A DNA stretch of 14,262 nt from Pseudomonadota bacterium (GCA_021811005.1 JAJZPY010000053.1:1-14262); one strand, 5' to 3'. Shown: positions 6,854 through 14,214, numbered from the stretch's first letter. The notes: generated by a model from the sequence alone, not told the origin. Translations and numbers: made by a program.

Positions 6854-9800
6854 TTGCCAAACTCATCCACTGGTCCGTACATAACCGGTTTCTGGTTTTG
6901 ATGGGCACGTTATTCCTAGCTGGCTGGGGTCTGTGGGGCGTGATGACGACACCGGTGGATGCCCTGCCGGATCTTTCTGATGTCCAGGTCATCATCCGCA
7001 CCAGCTACCCCGGGCAAGCGCCGCAGATTGTGGAAAATCAGGTGACCTATCCACTGGCTACCACCATGCTGTCGGTGCCCGGCGCCAAAACCGTGCGGGC
7101 GTATTCCTTTTATGGGGATTCCTTTGTCTATGTGTTGTTCGAGGACGGCACCGACCTCTACTGGGCGCGCTCGCGCGTGCTGGAATACCTGAGCCAGGTG
7201 CAGCGCCGCCTGCCCGCCAGTGCGCGTTCGAGTCTGGGCCCTGACGCCACCGGCGTGGGCTGGGTGTACGAATACGCCCTGGTGGATCGCACGGGAAAAC
7301 ACGACCTGAGCGAACTGCGCAGCCTGCAAGACTGGTTTCTCAAGTACGAACTCAAAAGCGTGCCCAACGTGGCGGAAGTGGCCACCATCGGCGGCATGGT
7401 GCGCCAGTACCAGGTGGTTCTCGACCCCGTGAAACTTGCCGCTTATCGCATCCCCCAAAGCAAGGTGATCGAAGCGCTACGCCGTGCCAATCAGGAAACG
7501 GGTGGGGCCGTGCTGGAGCTTGCGGAAACCGAATACATGGTGCGTGCCTCGGGCTACCTCAAAACCCTGGCCGATTTTCGCGCCATTCCGCTGGGCGTCG
7601 CCCGGGCGGGCACGCCGGTGACGGTGGGCGATGTGGCCACGGTGCAACTGGGCCCTGAAATGCGTCGCGGCATCGCGGAGCTCGACGGCCAGGGCGAAAC
7701 CGTGGGCGGGGTGGTGGTGCTGCGCTCGGGCAAGAACGCGCGGGAAGCCATCACGGCGGTCCGGGCTAAGCTTGCCGAATTGCAGAAGGGCCTGCCAGCC
7801 GGAGTGGAAATCGTTCCTACCTACGACCGCAGTCTGCTCATTGATCGGGCCATCGAAAACCTTTCCCACAAGCTTATCGAGGAATTTGTGGTCGTTGCTC
7901 TGGTCTGCGGGGTTTTCCTGTGGCATGCCCGCTCTGCCCTGGTGGCCATCCTCTCCCTGCCGTTGGGCGTGATGGCGGCCTTCCTCGTCATGCGCGCCCA
8001 AGGCGTCAACGCCAACCTGATGTCGCTGGGCGGCATTGCCATTGCCATCGGCGCCATGGTGGATGCGGCTGTGGTCATGATCGAAAACGCCCACAAGAAA
8101 ATCGAGGCCTGGCAACACCGGCATCCGGGCGAGCGTCTGGAGGGCAGCATCCATTGGCAGGTGGTGACGAAGGCCGCCGTGGAAGTGGGCCCCGCGCTGT
8201 TTTTCAGCCTGGCCATCATCACCCTGTCCTTCATTCCGGTATTCACGCTCCAGGCCCAGGAAGGACGCCTGTTCGGGCCGCTGGCGCTGACCAAGACCTA
8301 TGCCATGGCGGCTGCCGCGGGGTTGTCAGTGACCTTGGTGCCGGTGCTGATGGGGTACTGGATTCGCGGGCGCATCCCGGACGAAAGCCGGAATCCCATC
8401 AACCGGCGCCTGATCACTGTCTACCGGCCGCTGCTCGATGCCGTGCTGCGCCATCCCAAGGCAACCCTCGCCGCGGCCGGCCTGGTGCTGCTCACCACGC
8501 TCTGGCCCTTGACGCACCTGGGCGGGGAGTTTCTGCCTGCCATGGATGAGGGTGATCTGCTTTACATGCCCTCCGCGCTGCCGGGGCTCTCAGCACAGAA
8601 AGCGTCAGAATTGTTGCAGCAGACCGACCGGATGATCAAAACGGTGCCCGAAGTGGCACGCGTGTTCGGCAAGGCGGGACGCGCTGAAACCGCCACCGAC
8701 CCGGCACCGCTGGAAATGTTTGAAACCACCATCCAGTTCAAGCCGCGCGAGCAGTGGCGGCCAGGCATGACGCCACAGAAGCTGGTGGAAATACTCGACC
8801 GAACGGTCAAGGTGCCGGGCTTGTCCAACGTGTGGGTGCCCCCCATCCGAAATCGTATCGACATGCTGGCCACTGGCATCAAAAGTCCCATCGGCATCAA
8901 AGTGGCGGGGACAGACCTCATTTCCATCGACCGTGTCTCACGGGCCGTCGAAGCGGCGGCCCGCAGGGTGCCTGGCGTGAGTTCTGCCCTGGCCGAGCGC
9001 CTGACGGGCGGACGCTACGTGGACATCGACATCGATCGCGCGGCGGCGGGGCGCTACGGCCTTAACATCGCGGACCTGCAGGATTTTGTGGCGTATGCCA
9101 TCGGCGGGGAGAACGTGGGGGAAACGGTGGAAGGGCTTGCGCGCTACCCCATTTCCGTGCGCTACCCGCGCGAGATCCGCGATTCGGTGGAGAAGCTCCA
9201 AAGCCTTCCGCTCTACACGGACATGGGCCAGCAGATCACGCTGGGCACTGTGGCGCGGGTGAGGGTGGAGGACGGTCCGCCCATGCTGAAGAGTGAAAAT
9301 GCGCGTCTCTCGGGGTGGGTGTATGTGGATGTGCGCGGGAGGGATCTTGCCGCCGTGGTGGACGACCTCAAAAAAGCCATCGCATCGCAGGTGAAGCTCG
9401 AGCCCGGTGTCAGCATTGCCTATTCGGGCCAGTTCGAATACATGGAGCGGGCCAATGCCCGGCTCAGGCTGGTGGTGCCCGCCACCGTGGCGATCATATT
9501 CCTGCTGCTGTACATGAACTTCCAGCGCTTCGATGAGGCGCTCCTCATCATGGCCACGCTCCCCTTCGCGCTGGTGGGAGGAGTGTGGTTCCTCTACCTG
9601 TTGGGCTATCACTTTTCCATTGCAACTGGAGTGGGTTTCATTGCGCTTGCCGGTGTCTCGGCCGAATTCGGTGTGGTGATGTTGCTGTACCTGGACCAGG
9701 CAGTGGAACGAAGAAAAACGGATGGGCGGGACGTGGGGGATCGGGTGGTCCTGGACGATGCCATCCGCGAAGGGGCGGTGCTGCGCGTGCGGCCCAAGGC

Positions 9801-9978
9801 CATGACCGTAGCAGTGATTCTGGCCGGGCTGATGCCGATCCTGATGGGCAGCGGGGCCGGTTCGGAAATCATGAGCCGGATTGCGGCTCCCATGGTGGGG
9901 GGCATGGTGACTGCCCCCTTGTTGTCGTTATTCGTGATACCTGCAGCGTATCGTTTATTCATAAGGAGAGCAAAATGA
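6850..9978 (+). CDS. cusA: Heavy-metal RND efflux pump CusA
   Basis: At 1042 residues this is a full-length HME-RND transporter (E. coli CusA has 1047). The start LIHWSVHNRFLVL and two periplasmic loops separated by transmembrane blocks are typical. M573, M623 and M672, in the contexts LLYMPS, PLEMFE and RIDMLA, fall at exactly the E. coli numbers of the Cu(I)/Ag(I)-binding triad. D405 in GAMVDAAVVMIEN is the proton-relay Asp. These points indicate monovalent Cu/Ag specificity rather than the divalent metals of CzcA. It is the proton-driven inner-membrane pump of the CusCBA complex. ATGA overlaps link it to cusB and cusF. Confidence 0.97.
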   Translation: MIAKLIHWSVHNRFLVLMGTLFLAGWGLWGVMTTPVDALPDLSDVQVIIRTSYPGQAPQIVENQVTYPLATTMLSVPGAKTVRAYSFYGDSFVYVLFEDGTDLYWARSRVLEYLSQVQRRLPASARSSLGPDATGVGWVYEYALVDRTGKHDLSELRSLQDWFLKYELKSVPNVAEVATIGGMVRQYQVVLDPVKLAAYRIPQSKVIEALRRANQETGGAVLELAETEYMVRASGYLKTLADFRAIPLGVARAGTPVTVGDVATVQLGPEMRRGIAELDGQGETVGGVVVLRSGKNAREAITAVRAKLAELQKGLPAGVEIVPTYDRSLLIDRAIENLSHKLIEEFVVVALVCGVFLWHARSALVAILSLPLGVMAAFLVMRAQGVNANLMSLGGIAIAIGAMVDAAVVMIENAHKKIEAWQHRHPGERLEGSIHWQVVTKAAVEVGPALFFSLAIITLSFIPVFTLQAQEGRLFGPLALTKTYAMAAAAGLSVTLVPVLMGYWIRGRIPDESRNPINRRLITVYRPLLDAVLRHPKATLAAAGLVLLTTLWPLTHLGGEFLPAMDEGDLLYMPSALPGLSAQKASELLQQTDRMIKTVPEVARVFGKAGRAETATDPAPLEMFETTIQFKPREQWRPGMTPQKLVEILDRTVKVPGLSNVWVPPIRNRIDMLATGIKSPIGIKVAGTDLISIDRVSRAVEAAARRVPGVSSALAERLTGGRYVDIDIDRAAAGRYGLNIADLQDFVAYAIGGENVGETVEGLARYPISVRYPREIRDSVEKLQSLPLYTDMGQQITLGTVARVRVEDGPPMLKSENARLSGWVYVDVRGRDLAAVVDDLKKAIASQVKLEPGVSIAYSGQFEYMERANARLRLVVPATVAIIFLLLYMNFQRFDEALLIMATLPFALVGGVWFLYLLGYHFSIATGVGFIALAGVSAEFGVVMLLYLDQAVERRKTDGRDVGDRVVLDDAIREGAVLRVRPKAMTVAVILAGLMPILMGSGAGSEIMSRIAAPMVGGMVTAPLLSLFVIPAAYRLFIRRAK

Positions 9979-10364
9979 AACACACGGCAATTGCAATGTT
10001 GGCGGGTCTGGTTTTGGGTACGGCAGGGTTTGCGGCCGACATGGGCGGCATGAGCATGGAATCCCAGCCTGGCATGAGGCCTCAGCAAAACATGCAGGGG
10101 ATGATGTCGAAGGACGGCATGATGTCCGAGAAAACGACAACAGCCCATGGGGTGGGGGTGGTAAAAGCTATCGACCTGCAGCAGCACAAGATCACGTTTT
10201 CACACGGCCCGATTTCTGAATACAACTGGCCTTCCATGACCATGACCTTCAAGGTGGCTGACCCCAAGCTGTTGAATGGGGTGAGCGTGGGGCAGCAGGT
10301 GGCCTTCGACCTGGAAGGTGACAGCAGGGCCCCGACGGTGACGGGCATTCATGCCCATCCGTGA
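9975..10364 (+). CDS. cusF: Periplasmic Cu/Ag chaperone CusF with Met-rich N-terminal extension
   Basis: The 129-residue protein has a signal peptide at 1-20. An OB-fold CusF domain covers about 56-127 with H77, W85, M88 and M90 in SHGPISEYNWPSMTM. The His to Trp spacing of eight and the WPxMTM context match the E. coli CusF site (H36, W44, M47, M49), where Cu(I) is held by His and two Met and capped by Trp. Between them, residues 23-50 contain nine Met, an extra possible metal-binding tail. AAGGAG at 9963-9968, inside the end of cusA, gives a strong ribosome binding site and fixes the start, which overlaps the cusA stop as ATGA. It should deliver metal to CusB. Confidence 0.94.
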   Translation: MKHTAIAMLAGLVLGTAGFAADMGGMSMESQPGMRPQQNMQGMMSKDGMMSEKTTTAHGVGVVKAIDLQQHKITFSHGPISEYNWPSMTMTFKVADPKLLNGVSVGQQVAFDLEGDSRAPTVTGIHAHP

Positions 10365-10388
10365 TTTCATGCGATATCAAATCAACCA

Positions 10389-10405
10389 GCGGGCCACGGG
10401 CCCGC
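10389..10405 (+). repeat. GC-rich hairpin abutting a Shine-Dalgarno
   Basis: GCGGGCC (10389-10395) and GGCCCGC (10399-10405) are exact reverse complements with a three-base ACG loop. The next base begins AAGGAG (10406-10411), the ribosome binding site of the 60-residue protein. Without a T run it is not a terminator. It may keep the ribosome binding site single-stranded, block 3' decay of cus mRNA, or form a processing site. Confidence 0.6.
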
Positions 10406-10418
10406 AAGGAGCGCTCAA

Positions 10419-10601
10419 ATGGACTGGCTTTCACAAAACTGGTTATGGATTTTTCTGGTGGTGGCCATGATATGGCTCATGCGTCGCGGAGGCATGGGGT
10501 GTGGAGGCGGACACCATGGGAAGCATTTGCAGAGTGAAGACAATCGCCCGGAAGGTAAGAAAAATAATCAGCAGGAGGCCGAACATCGGCATCATTGCTG
10601 A
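10419..10601 (+). CDS. Small membrane protein with Cys/His-rich tail (DUF2933-like?)
   Basis: This 60-residue protein has one hydrophobic helix at about 4-21 (WLSQNWLWIFLVVAMIWLM) and then RRGGMGCGGGHHGKH. By the positive-inside rule the tail is probably cytoplasmic. The hydrophilic C-terminus ends EHRHHC. It has two Cys, at 28 and 60, and several His, suggesting metal binding. Similar short proteins starting MxxLSQNW are found near heavy-metal efflux genes and are sometimes assigned to DUF2933; that link is from memory. The start is fixed by AAGGAG seven bases before the ATG. It follows cusF by 54 bases in the same direction, so it is probably part of the operon. Function unknown. Confidence 0.75.
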   Translation: MDWLSQNWLWIFLVVAMIWLMRRGGMGCGGGHHGKHLQSEDNRPEGKKNNQQEAEHRHHC

Positions 10602-10676
10602 GGGTTGGCTCAGTCAGTTGCCAGATTTTAGACGAGAGCTGCAAGGTGAGTTGTTATAACGTGAATGGAGGCTAAC

Positions 10677-11048
10677 ATGAAAAGAAAGTCATCAATGGTT
10701 ATGGGCACTGTTTTAGCTGGTGCCACTTTGACGCTTGTGCTTACGTTTAGCGGCTTCGAGGTCAATGCAGATCAGAGTTCATCGGCCACCGTGCCTCAAC
10801 AGATCCTCAACGCAACGACCAAGGCCGATCATGGAGCCTTGGCCAAGCAATACGAGGCAGAGGCCAAGAATCTGCGGGATAAGTCAGAGCTGCACAAGCA
10901 GATGTCCGAGGCTTACAGCAAGAACGGATTTCTGGCACAGAAACAGGGTTTGGTGGCACATTGCAGCCGGCTGTCCGAGAAATATTCTGAGGCGGCCAAT
11001 GAGGCTTCCGAGCTTGCCAAATCTGAGCGAGAGTTGGCAAAAAATTGA
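10677..11048 (+). CDS. Exported helical protein of unknown function
   Basis: I do not recognise a named family with certainty. The 123-residue product starts MKRKSS and has a signal peptide of about 31 residues (VLTFSGFEVNA). The rest is nearly all amphipathic helix, rich in Ala, Lys and Glu, with ALAKQYEAEAKNLRDKSELHKQMSEAY and a second block AHCSRLSEKYSEAANEASELAKSERELA. It has a single Cys at 96 in AHCSRL. Comparable small exported helical proteins with an AHCxxL motif occur in metal and redox regions of betaproteobacteria (recollection, not checked). GGAGG at 10667-10671 with five-base spacing supports this ATG rather than the in-frame one at 10665. The 75 bases upstream have no clear promoter. 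Confidence 0.78.
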   Translation: MKRKSSMVMGTVLAGATLTLVLTFSGFEVNADQSSSATVPQQILNATTKADHGALAKQYEAEAKNLRDKSELHKQMSEAYSKNGFLAQKQGLVAHCSRLSEKYSEAANEASELAKSERELAKN

Positions 11049-11078
11049 GAAGGAAATTTTGCCAGCTATATCGATTTT

Positions 11079-11123
11079 TCGGGCCGCCGATCCAGGGTGG
11101 TGTCGAAGGGTTGACCGGCCCGA
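11079..11123 (+). repeat. Inverted repeat between the helical protein and cytochrome genes
   Basis: TCGGGCCG (11079-11086) and CGGCCCGA (11116-11123) are exact 8-bp reverse complements with a 29-base loop. It begins 31 bases after the upstream stop and lies about 78 bases before the cytochrome start. No T run follows. A TTGACC at 11111-11116 overlaps the right arm and could be a -35, though the matching -10 is poor. Confidence 0.45.
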
Positions 11124-11200
11124 TATCTGGGTTGTTATGACGATGACGTTACATCATCTTGATGATGTCGGGGCGCTACAGTGGCAATGACAATAAGGGA

Positions 11201-11785
11201 ATGAACAAAGTAATGAGTATGAGAAGAGCGATTTCGTATATGGCGATAGGGATTGTCTTGGTAACTATCGGCGCAGGAGCCTTTATTTATTCAGGTTTCT
11301 ACAACGTCGGGGCGGATGACGCTCATACGAGGCCCATATACTATGTATTGGAAACCTTGCGCGCACATTCGATTAAAGCGCATGCCAGGGACATTACCGT
11401 GCCAAATCTTTCCGATGAGAAACTGATTCTCAAGGGTGCAGGCCAGTATGCGGCAATGTGTACCAACTGCCACTTGATGCCCGGCAAAGGCAATTCGGAA
11501 TTTCGAGCCGGGCTCTATCCCCAGCCGCCCAATCTGACGCTGACTCGCGTGAACCCACAAGAGGCTTTCTGGGTCGTAAAGCACGGCATCAAGATGTCGG
11601 GGATGCCTGCCTGGGGAAGCACTCATGATGATGAAACCATCTGGAGCGTGGTGGCCTTTATGCAGAGGTTGCCGGATCTTTCACCTGCACAGTACAAAGA
11701 GCTCGTGAGAAAAGCGCCGCCTGATGAGGACATGGAAGGGATGGAAATGGATGCCAGCACGCACAGTGAACATCACCACCACTGA
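11201..11785 (+). CDS. Membrane-anchored monohaem cytochrome c with Met/His-rich tail
   Basis: The product is 194 residues from this ATG. One N-terminal membrane segment (about 10-31) is not followed by a clear cleavage site, so it is probably an anchor. The haem-binding motif C87-T-N-C90-H91 lies in GQYAAMCTNCHLMPG, and M135 in KMSGMPAWG is the likely distal ligand. The domain runs to about residue 166 (class I cytochrome, cytochrome_CBB3-like). The tail has several Met and Glu and ends HSEHHHH, a plausible copper-binding extension. It probably acts in periplasmic electron transfer, perhaps linked to copper redox; partner unknown. The start is uncertain: AAGGGA touches this ATG and is 12 bases before the alternative ATG at 11213. 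ATG 11219 is also possible. Confidence 0.87.
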   Translation: MNKVMSMRRAISYMAIGIVLVTIGAGAFIYSGFYNVGADDAHTRPIYYVLETLRAHSIKAHARDITVPNLSDEKLILKGAGQYAAMCTNCHLMPGKGNSEFRAGLYPQPPNLTLTRVNPQEAFWVVKHGIKMSGMPAWGSTHDDETIWSVVAFMQRLPDLSPAQYKELVRKAPPDEDMEGMEMDASTHSEHHHH

Positions 11786-11792
11786 ATGACGC

Positions 11793-14096
11793 TTAGAGTC
11801 TTGTGCCTCGCAATCGCAATGCATTGCTGACCACGCTTCCTGAAGACAGGCTCATAGCCAGTGCTGCGATCATAGGGCTTAGTAGCCACCCGGTGATCGG
11901 GTACAGCAGGCCAGCGGCAATCGGAATGCCAAGACTGTTGTAAAGTAGCGCAAAACCCAGGTTCTGGCGCATATTGGCTACAGTCGCCAGCGAAAGCAGG
12001 CGGGCTCGGGCAATCCCGCGTAGGTCACCTTTCACCAAAGTGACCTGTGCGCTGTTCATGGCCACATCAGTGCCTGTGCCCATGGCAATGCCTACATCAG
12101 CACGCGCCAGCGCAGGGGCATCATTGATGCCATCGCCAGCCATGGCCACGATGGCCCCTGCGCTTTGCAGTTTTTCCACCAGCGCGAGCTTGTCAGCTGG
12201 CTTGACCTCGCCATGAACTTCGTCAATTCCAAGTTTTTTTGCCACTGCCTTGGCGGTACTTATGCCATCACCAGTCGCCATGACGATGCGGATCCCGGCT
12301 TGCTGAAGTGTTTTTACTGCTTCAGCCGAACTGGCTTTGACTGGGTCGGACACCGCCAGAAGCCCCAACAGCTTTCCATCCTGTGCCAGATGCATTACGC
12401 TGGAACCTTGGGCGCGCAAGCGTTCAGCGTCAGTTTTAAGAAGGGAGACATCCACGCCTTCCTGCTCCATCAATGCCGTATTTCCAAGAGCAATGCGTCG
12501 GCCGCTCACCATGCCACGAACGCCGATGCCGGAAGCTGATTCAAACGACTCTGCCTTTGTCAGAGGCACGCCTTTGGCTTTGGCAGCTGCGACAATGGCA
12601 CTGGCCAGCGGGTGTTCGCTGCCCTGGTCAATGCAGGCGGCAATCCGCAAGACTTCATCCTGGTCAGTGCCCGGCGCAGAAATTGCCTGATCAAATGTGG
12701 GTTTGCCTTCAGTCAAAGTACCCGTCTTGTCCACAATCAATGTATTGATCTTACGCAAATGCTCGATGGCTGCTGCATCGCGGAATAGAATTCCCATGGT
12801 AGCTCCCTTGCCGGTCGCCACCATGATAGACATGGGTGTTGCAAGCCCCAGGGCGCAAGGACAGGCAATGATCAACACCGCGACCGCATTGATGAGGCCG
12901 AACAGCCAGCCTTGGGGACCGCCCAGGAAGCCCCAAGCAAGCAATGTCAGCACGGCGACCCCAACCACGGCCACCACGAAATACCCGGATACCGTGTCAG
13001 CCATGCGTTGCATGGGCGCTCTGGAGCGTTGGGCCTGCGCTACCATTTGAACAATCTGGGATAACACGGTTTCCGCCCCCACTTTCTCCGAGCGCATTAC
13101 CAGGCTGCCGGTAGTATTGATTGTGGCCCCAATGACGCGGTCGCCCACTTTTTTCATTACCGGGATAGGCTCCCCAGTCAGCATAGACTCGTCTACAGCG
13201 CTGCCACCTTCGGTGATGACACCATCGACCGGCACCTTTTCTCCGGGGCGGATACGCAGCAGGTCGCCCACATGGACGGTGCCGAGAGGAATGTCTTCTT
13301 CGCTACCGTCGTCATGGATGCGACGGGCGGTCTTGGGTGCCAGGCCCAGCAGTGACTTGATCGCAGCCGAGGTCTGTGAACGGGCCTTCAGTTCCAGAAC
13401 CTGTCCCAGCAGGGTCAATGAGATGATAACGGCTGCTGCTTCAAAGTATGTTCCAATGCGACCATCTTTTATGAAAGACAAAGGGAACGCTTCTGGCGCC
13501 ACAGTAGCCACTACGCTATAAATAAATGCGGCGCCTGTGCCGAGGCCAATAAGTGTCCACATGTTGGGGCTACGATGCACAATGGATTGCCAGCCGCGAA
13601 TGTAGAAAGGCTGCCCTGCCCAGACTATTGTGGGCAATGCGATAACAAATTCAATCCAGTTCTCCCATGAGAAAGGTACTTCTACCAAACGATATCCGAA
13701 CATCGTTAACGCCGTAACGATCACGGTAAATGGCAGGGTGTACCAGAATCGGCGCGCAAAGTCCTGGAGTTCGGGGTTTTCCTCATTGGTATCTAGAGGC
13801 ACCACAGGCTCCAGCGTCATGCCACATTTTGGGCAATTGCCCGGGTGGTCCTGGCGAATCTCTGGATGCATCGGACAGGTATAAACGGCGCCTCCAGGGG
13901 GAGGTAAAGATGTATTTGGTCTAGGCACAGGCACGTTGGCCGGGGAAATGTGGTGACCATGTTCATGGCCTGGGTGTGCCGAATGGTCCATGGCGCCACC
14001 CCCAACTGGTTCCAAATTCATGCCACACTTCGGGCACTTTCCCGGATGATCCTGTTGCACCTCAGGGTGCATTGAACAGGTATAAATTATGTCCAT
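11793..14096 (-). CDS. copA: Cu(I)-exporting P1B-1 ATPase with two N-terminal heavy-metal-binding domains
   Basis: The 767-residue ATPase starts with two tandem HMBD/YHS-like domains: residues 5-31 (YTCSMHPE, then CPKCGMNLEP) and 72-98 (YTCPMHPE, then CPKCGMTLEP). They are joined by a His-rich linker (HEHGHH). No HMA (GMTCxxC) domain is present. Catalytic features are TGE (308-310), CPC (412-414), DKTGT with phospho-acceptor D456, SEHP (493-496) and GDGIND (654-659). YNx4P (719-725) and MSLSS (748-752) are the Cu(I)-specific P1B-1 signatures. It should pump Cu(I) or Ag(I) from cytoplasm to periplasm, where CusF and CusCBA take over. GGGGAG five bases before the ATG supports the start. It is convergent with the cytochrome gene, seven bases apart. 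The symbol is for function; silP or copF are alternative names for this type. Confidence 0.95.
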   Translation of the reverse strand: MDIIYTCSMHPEVQQDHPGKCPKCGMNLEPVGGGAMDHSAHPGHEHGHHISPANVPVPRPNTSLPPPGGAVYTCPMHPEIRQDHPGNCPKCGMTLEPVVPLDTNEENPELQDFARRFWYTLPFTVIVTALTMFGYRLVEVPFSWENWIEFVIALPTIVWAGQPFYIRGWQSIVHRSPNMWTLIGLGTGAAFIYSVVATVAPEAFPLSFIKDGRIGTYFEAAAVIISLTLLGQVLELKARSQTSAAIKSLLGLAPKTARRIHDDGSEEDIPLGTVHVGDLLRIRPGEKVPVDGVITEGGSAVDESMLTGEPIPVMKKVGDRVIGATINTTGSLVMRSEKVGAETVLSQIVQMVAQAQRSRAPMQRMADTVSGYFVVAVVGVAVLTLLAWGFLGGPQGWLFGLINAVAVLIIACPCALGLATPMSIMVATGKGATMGILFRDAAAIEHLRKINTLIVDKTGTLTEGKPTFDQAISAPGTDQDEVLRIAACIDQGSEHPLASAIVAAAKAKGVPLTKAESFESASGIGVRGMVSGRRIALGNTALMEQEGVDVSLLKTDAERLRAQGSSVMHLAQDGKLLGLLAVSDPVKASSAEAVKTLQQAGIRIVMATGDGISTAKAVAKKLGIDEVHGEVKPADKLALVEKLQSAGAIVAMAGDGINDAPALARADVGIAMGTGTDVAMNSAQVTLVKGDLRGIARARLLSLATVANMRQNLGFALLYNSLGIPIAAGLLYPITGWLLSPMIAALAMSLSSGSVVSNALRLRGTRL

Positions 14097-14098
14097 CG

Positions 14099-14112
14099 AT
14101 GCTCCCCAGCAT
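14099..14112 (-). promoter_or_regulatory. Short hairpin presenting the copA ribosome binding site in its loop
   Basis: On the minus strand ATGCT-GGGG-AGCAT forms a 5-bp stem with a four-base loop. The GGGG of the Shine-Dalgarno is the loop, and its last AG is the start of the 3' stem. It begins two bases after the stop of the possible leader ORF and ends two bases before the copA ATG. The stem is short, so the effect may be small. Confidence 0.4.
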
Positions 14113-14114
14113 TG

Positions 14115-14156
14115 TTAGCAGGTGTACGGCAACCTAACTGAATCAAGCTTGTTCAT
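14115..14156 (-). CDS. Possible 13-residue leader peptide upstream of copA
   Basis: The minus strand has ATG at 14156-14154 and TAA at 14117-14115, encoding MNKLDSVRLPYTC. GAGGG eight bases before the ATG is a reasonable ribosome binding site. The stop is 18 bases from the copA start and two bases from the hairpin that holds the copA ribosome binding site. Coding status is unproven; a short ORF with a purine-rich upstream can occur by chance. Confidence 0.3.
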   Translation of the reverse strand: MNKLDSVRLPYTC

Positions 14157-14172
14157 GGATGCATCCCTCTTG

Positions 14173-14203
14173 TTGACCCCTTGGGCTTTCCATAAGGTAT
14201 AAA
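14173..14203 (+). promoter_or_regulatory. CueR-like (MerR family) promoter facing right
   Basis: TTGACC (14173-14178) and TATAAA (14198-14203) are separated by exactly 19 bp, the long spacer that MerR-family activators require. The spacer starts CCTT (14179-14182) and ends AAGG (14194-14197), the outer half-sites of CueR-type operators (CCTT-N11-AAGG). It reads away from copA, so the controlled gene lies beyond the window. No regulator gene is visible. CueR itself or a copper-induced gene could be next. Confidence 0.65.
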
Positions 14204-14214
14204 CGCAGGCGTTT
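14201..14214. repeat. Palindrome over the -10 and start of the right-edge promoter
   Basis: AAACGC (14201-14206) and GCGTTT (14209-14214) are reverse complements two bases apart. They overlap the last bases of the -10 and the expected transcription start, a location suited to a second regulator. The remaining bases to 14262 contain no start codon with a ribosome binding site. Confidence 0.45.

Noticed and set aside
10665..10676. In-frame ATG twelve bases before the chosen start of the helical exported protein.
   Set aside because: GGAGG overlaps this ATG's own codons and is well spaced for the ATG at 10677, which also starts a cleaner signal peptide (MKRKSS).
11159..11200. Earlier TTG start for the cytochrome gene.
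   Set aside because: It adds a charged, non-conserved stretch before the membrane anchor and has no Shine-Dalgarno. One of the ATGs at 11201, 11213 or 11219 is more likely.
11786..11792. Bidirectional terminator expected between the convergent cytochrome and copA genes.
   Set aside because: The gap is only seven bases, and no GC stem followed by a T run was found there or in the adjoining gene ends.
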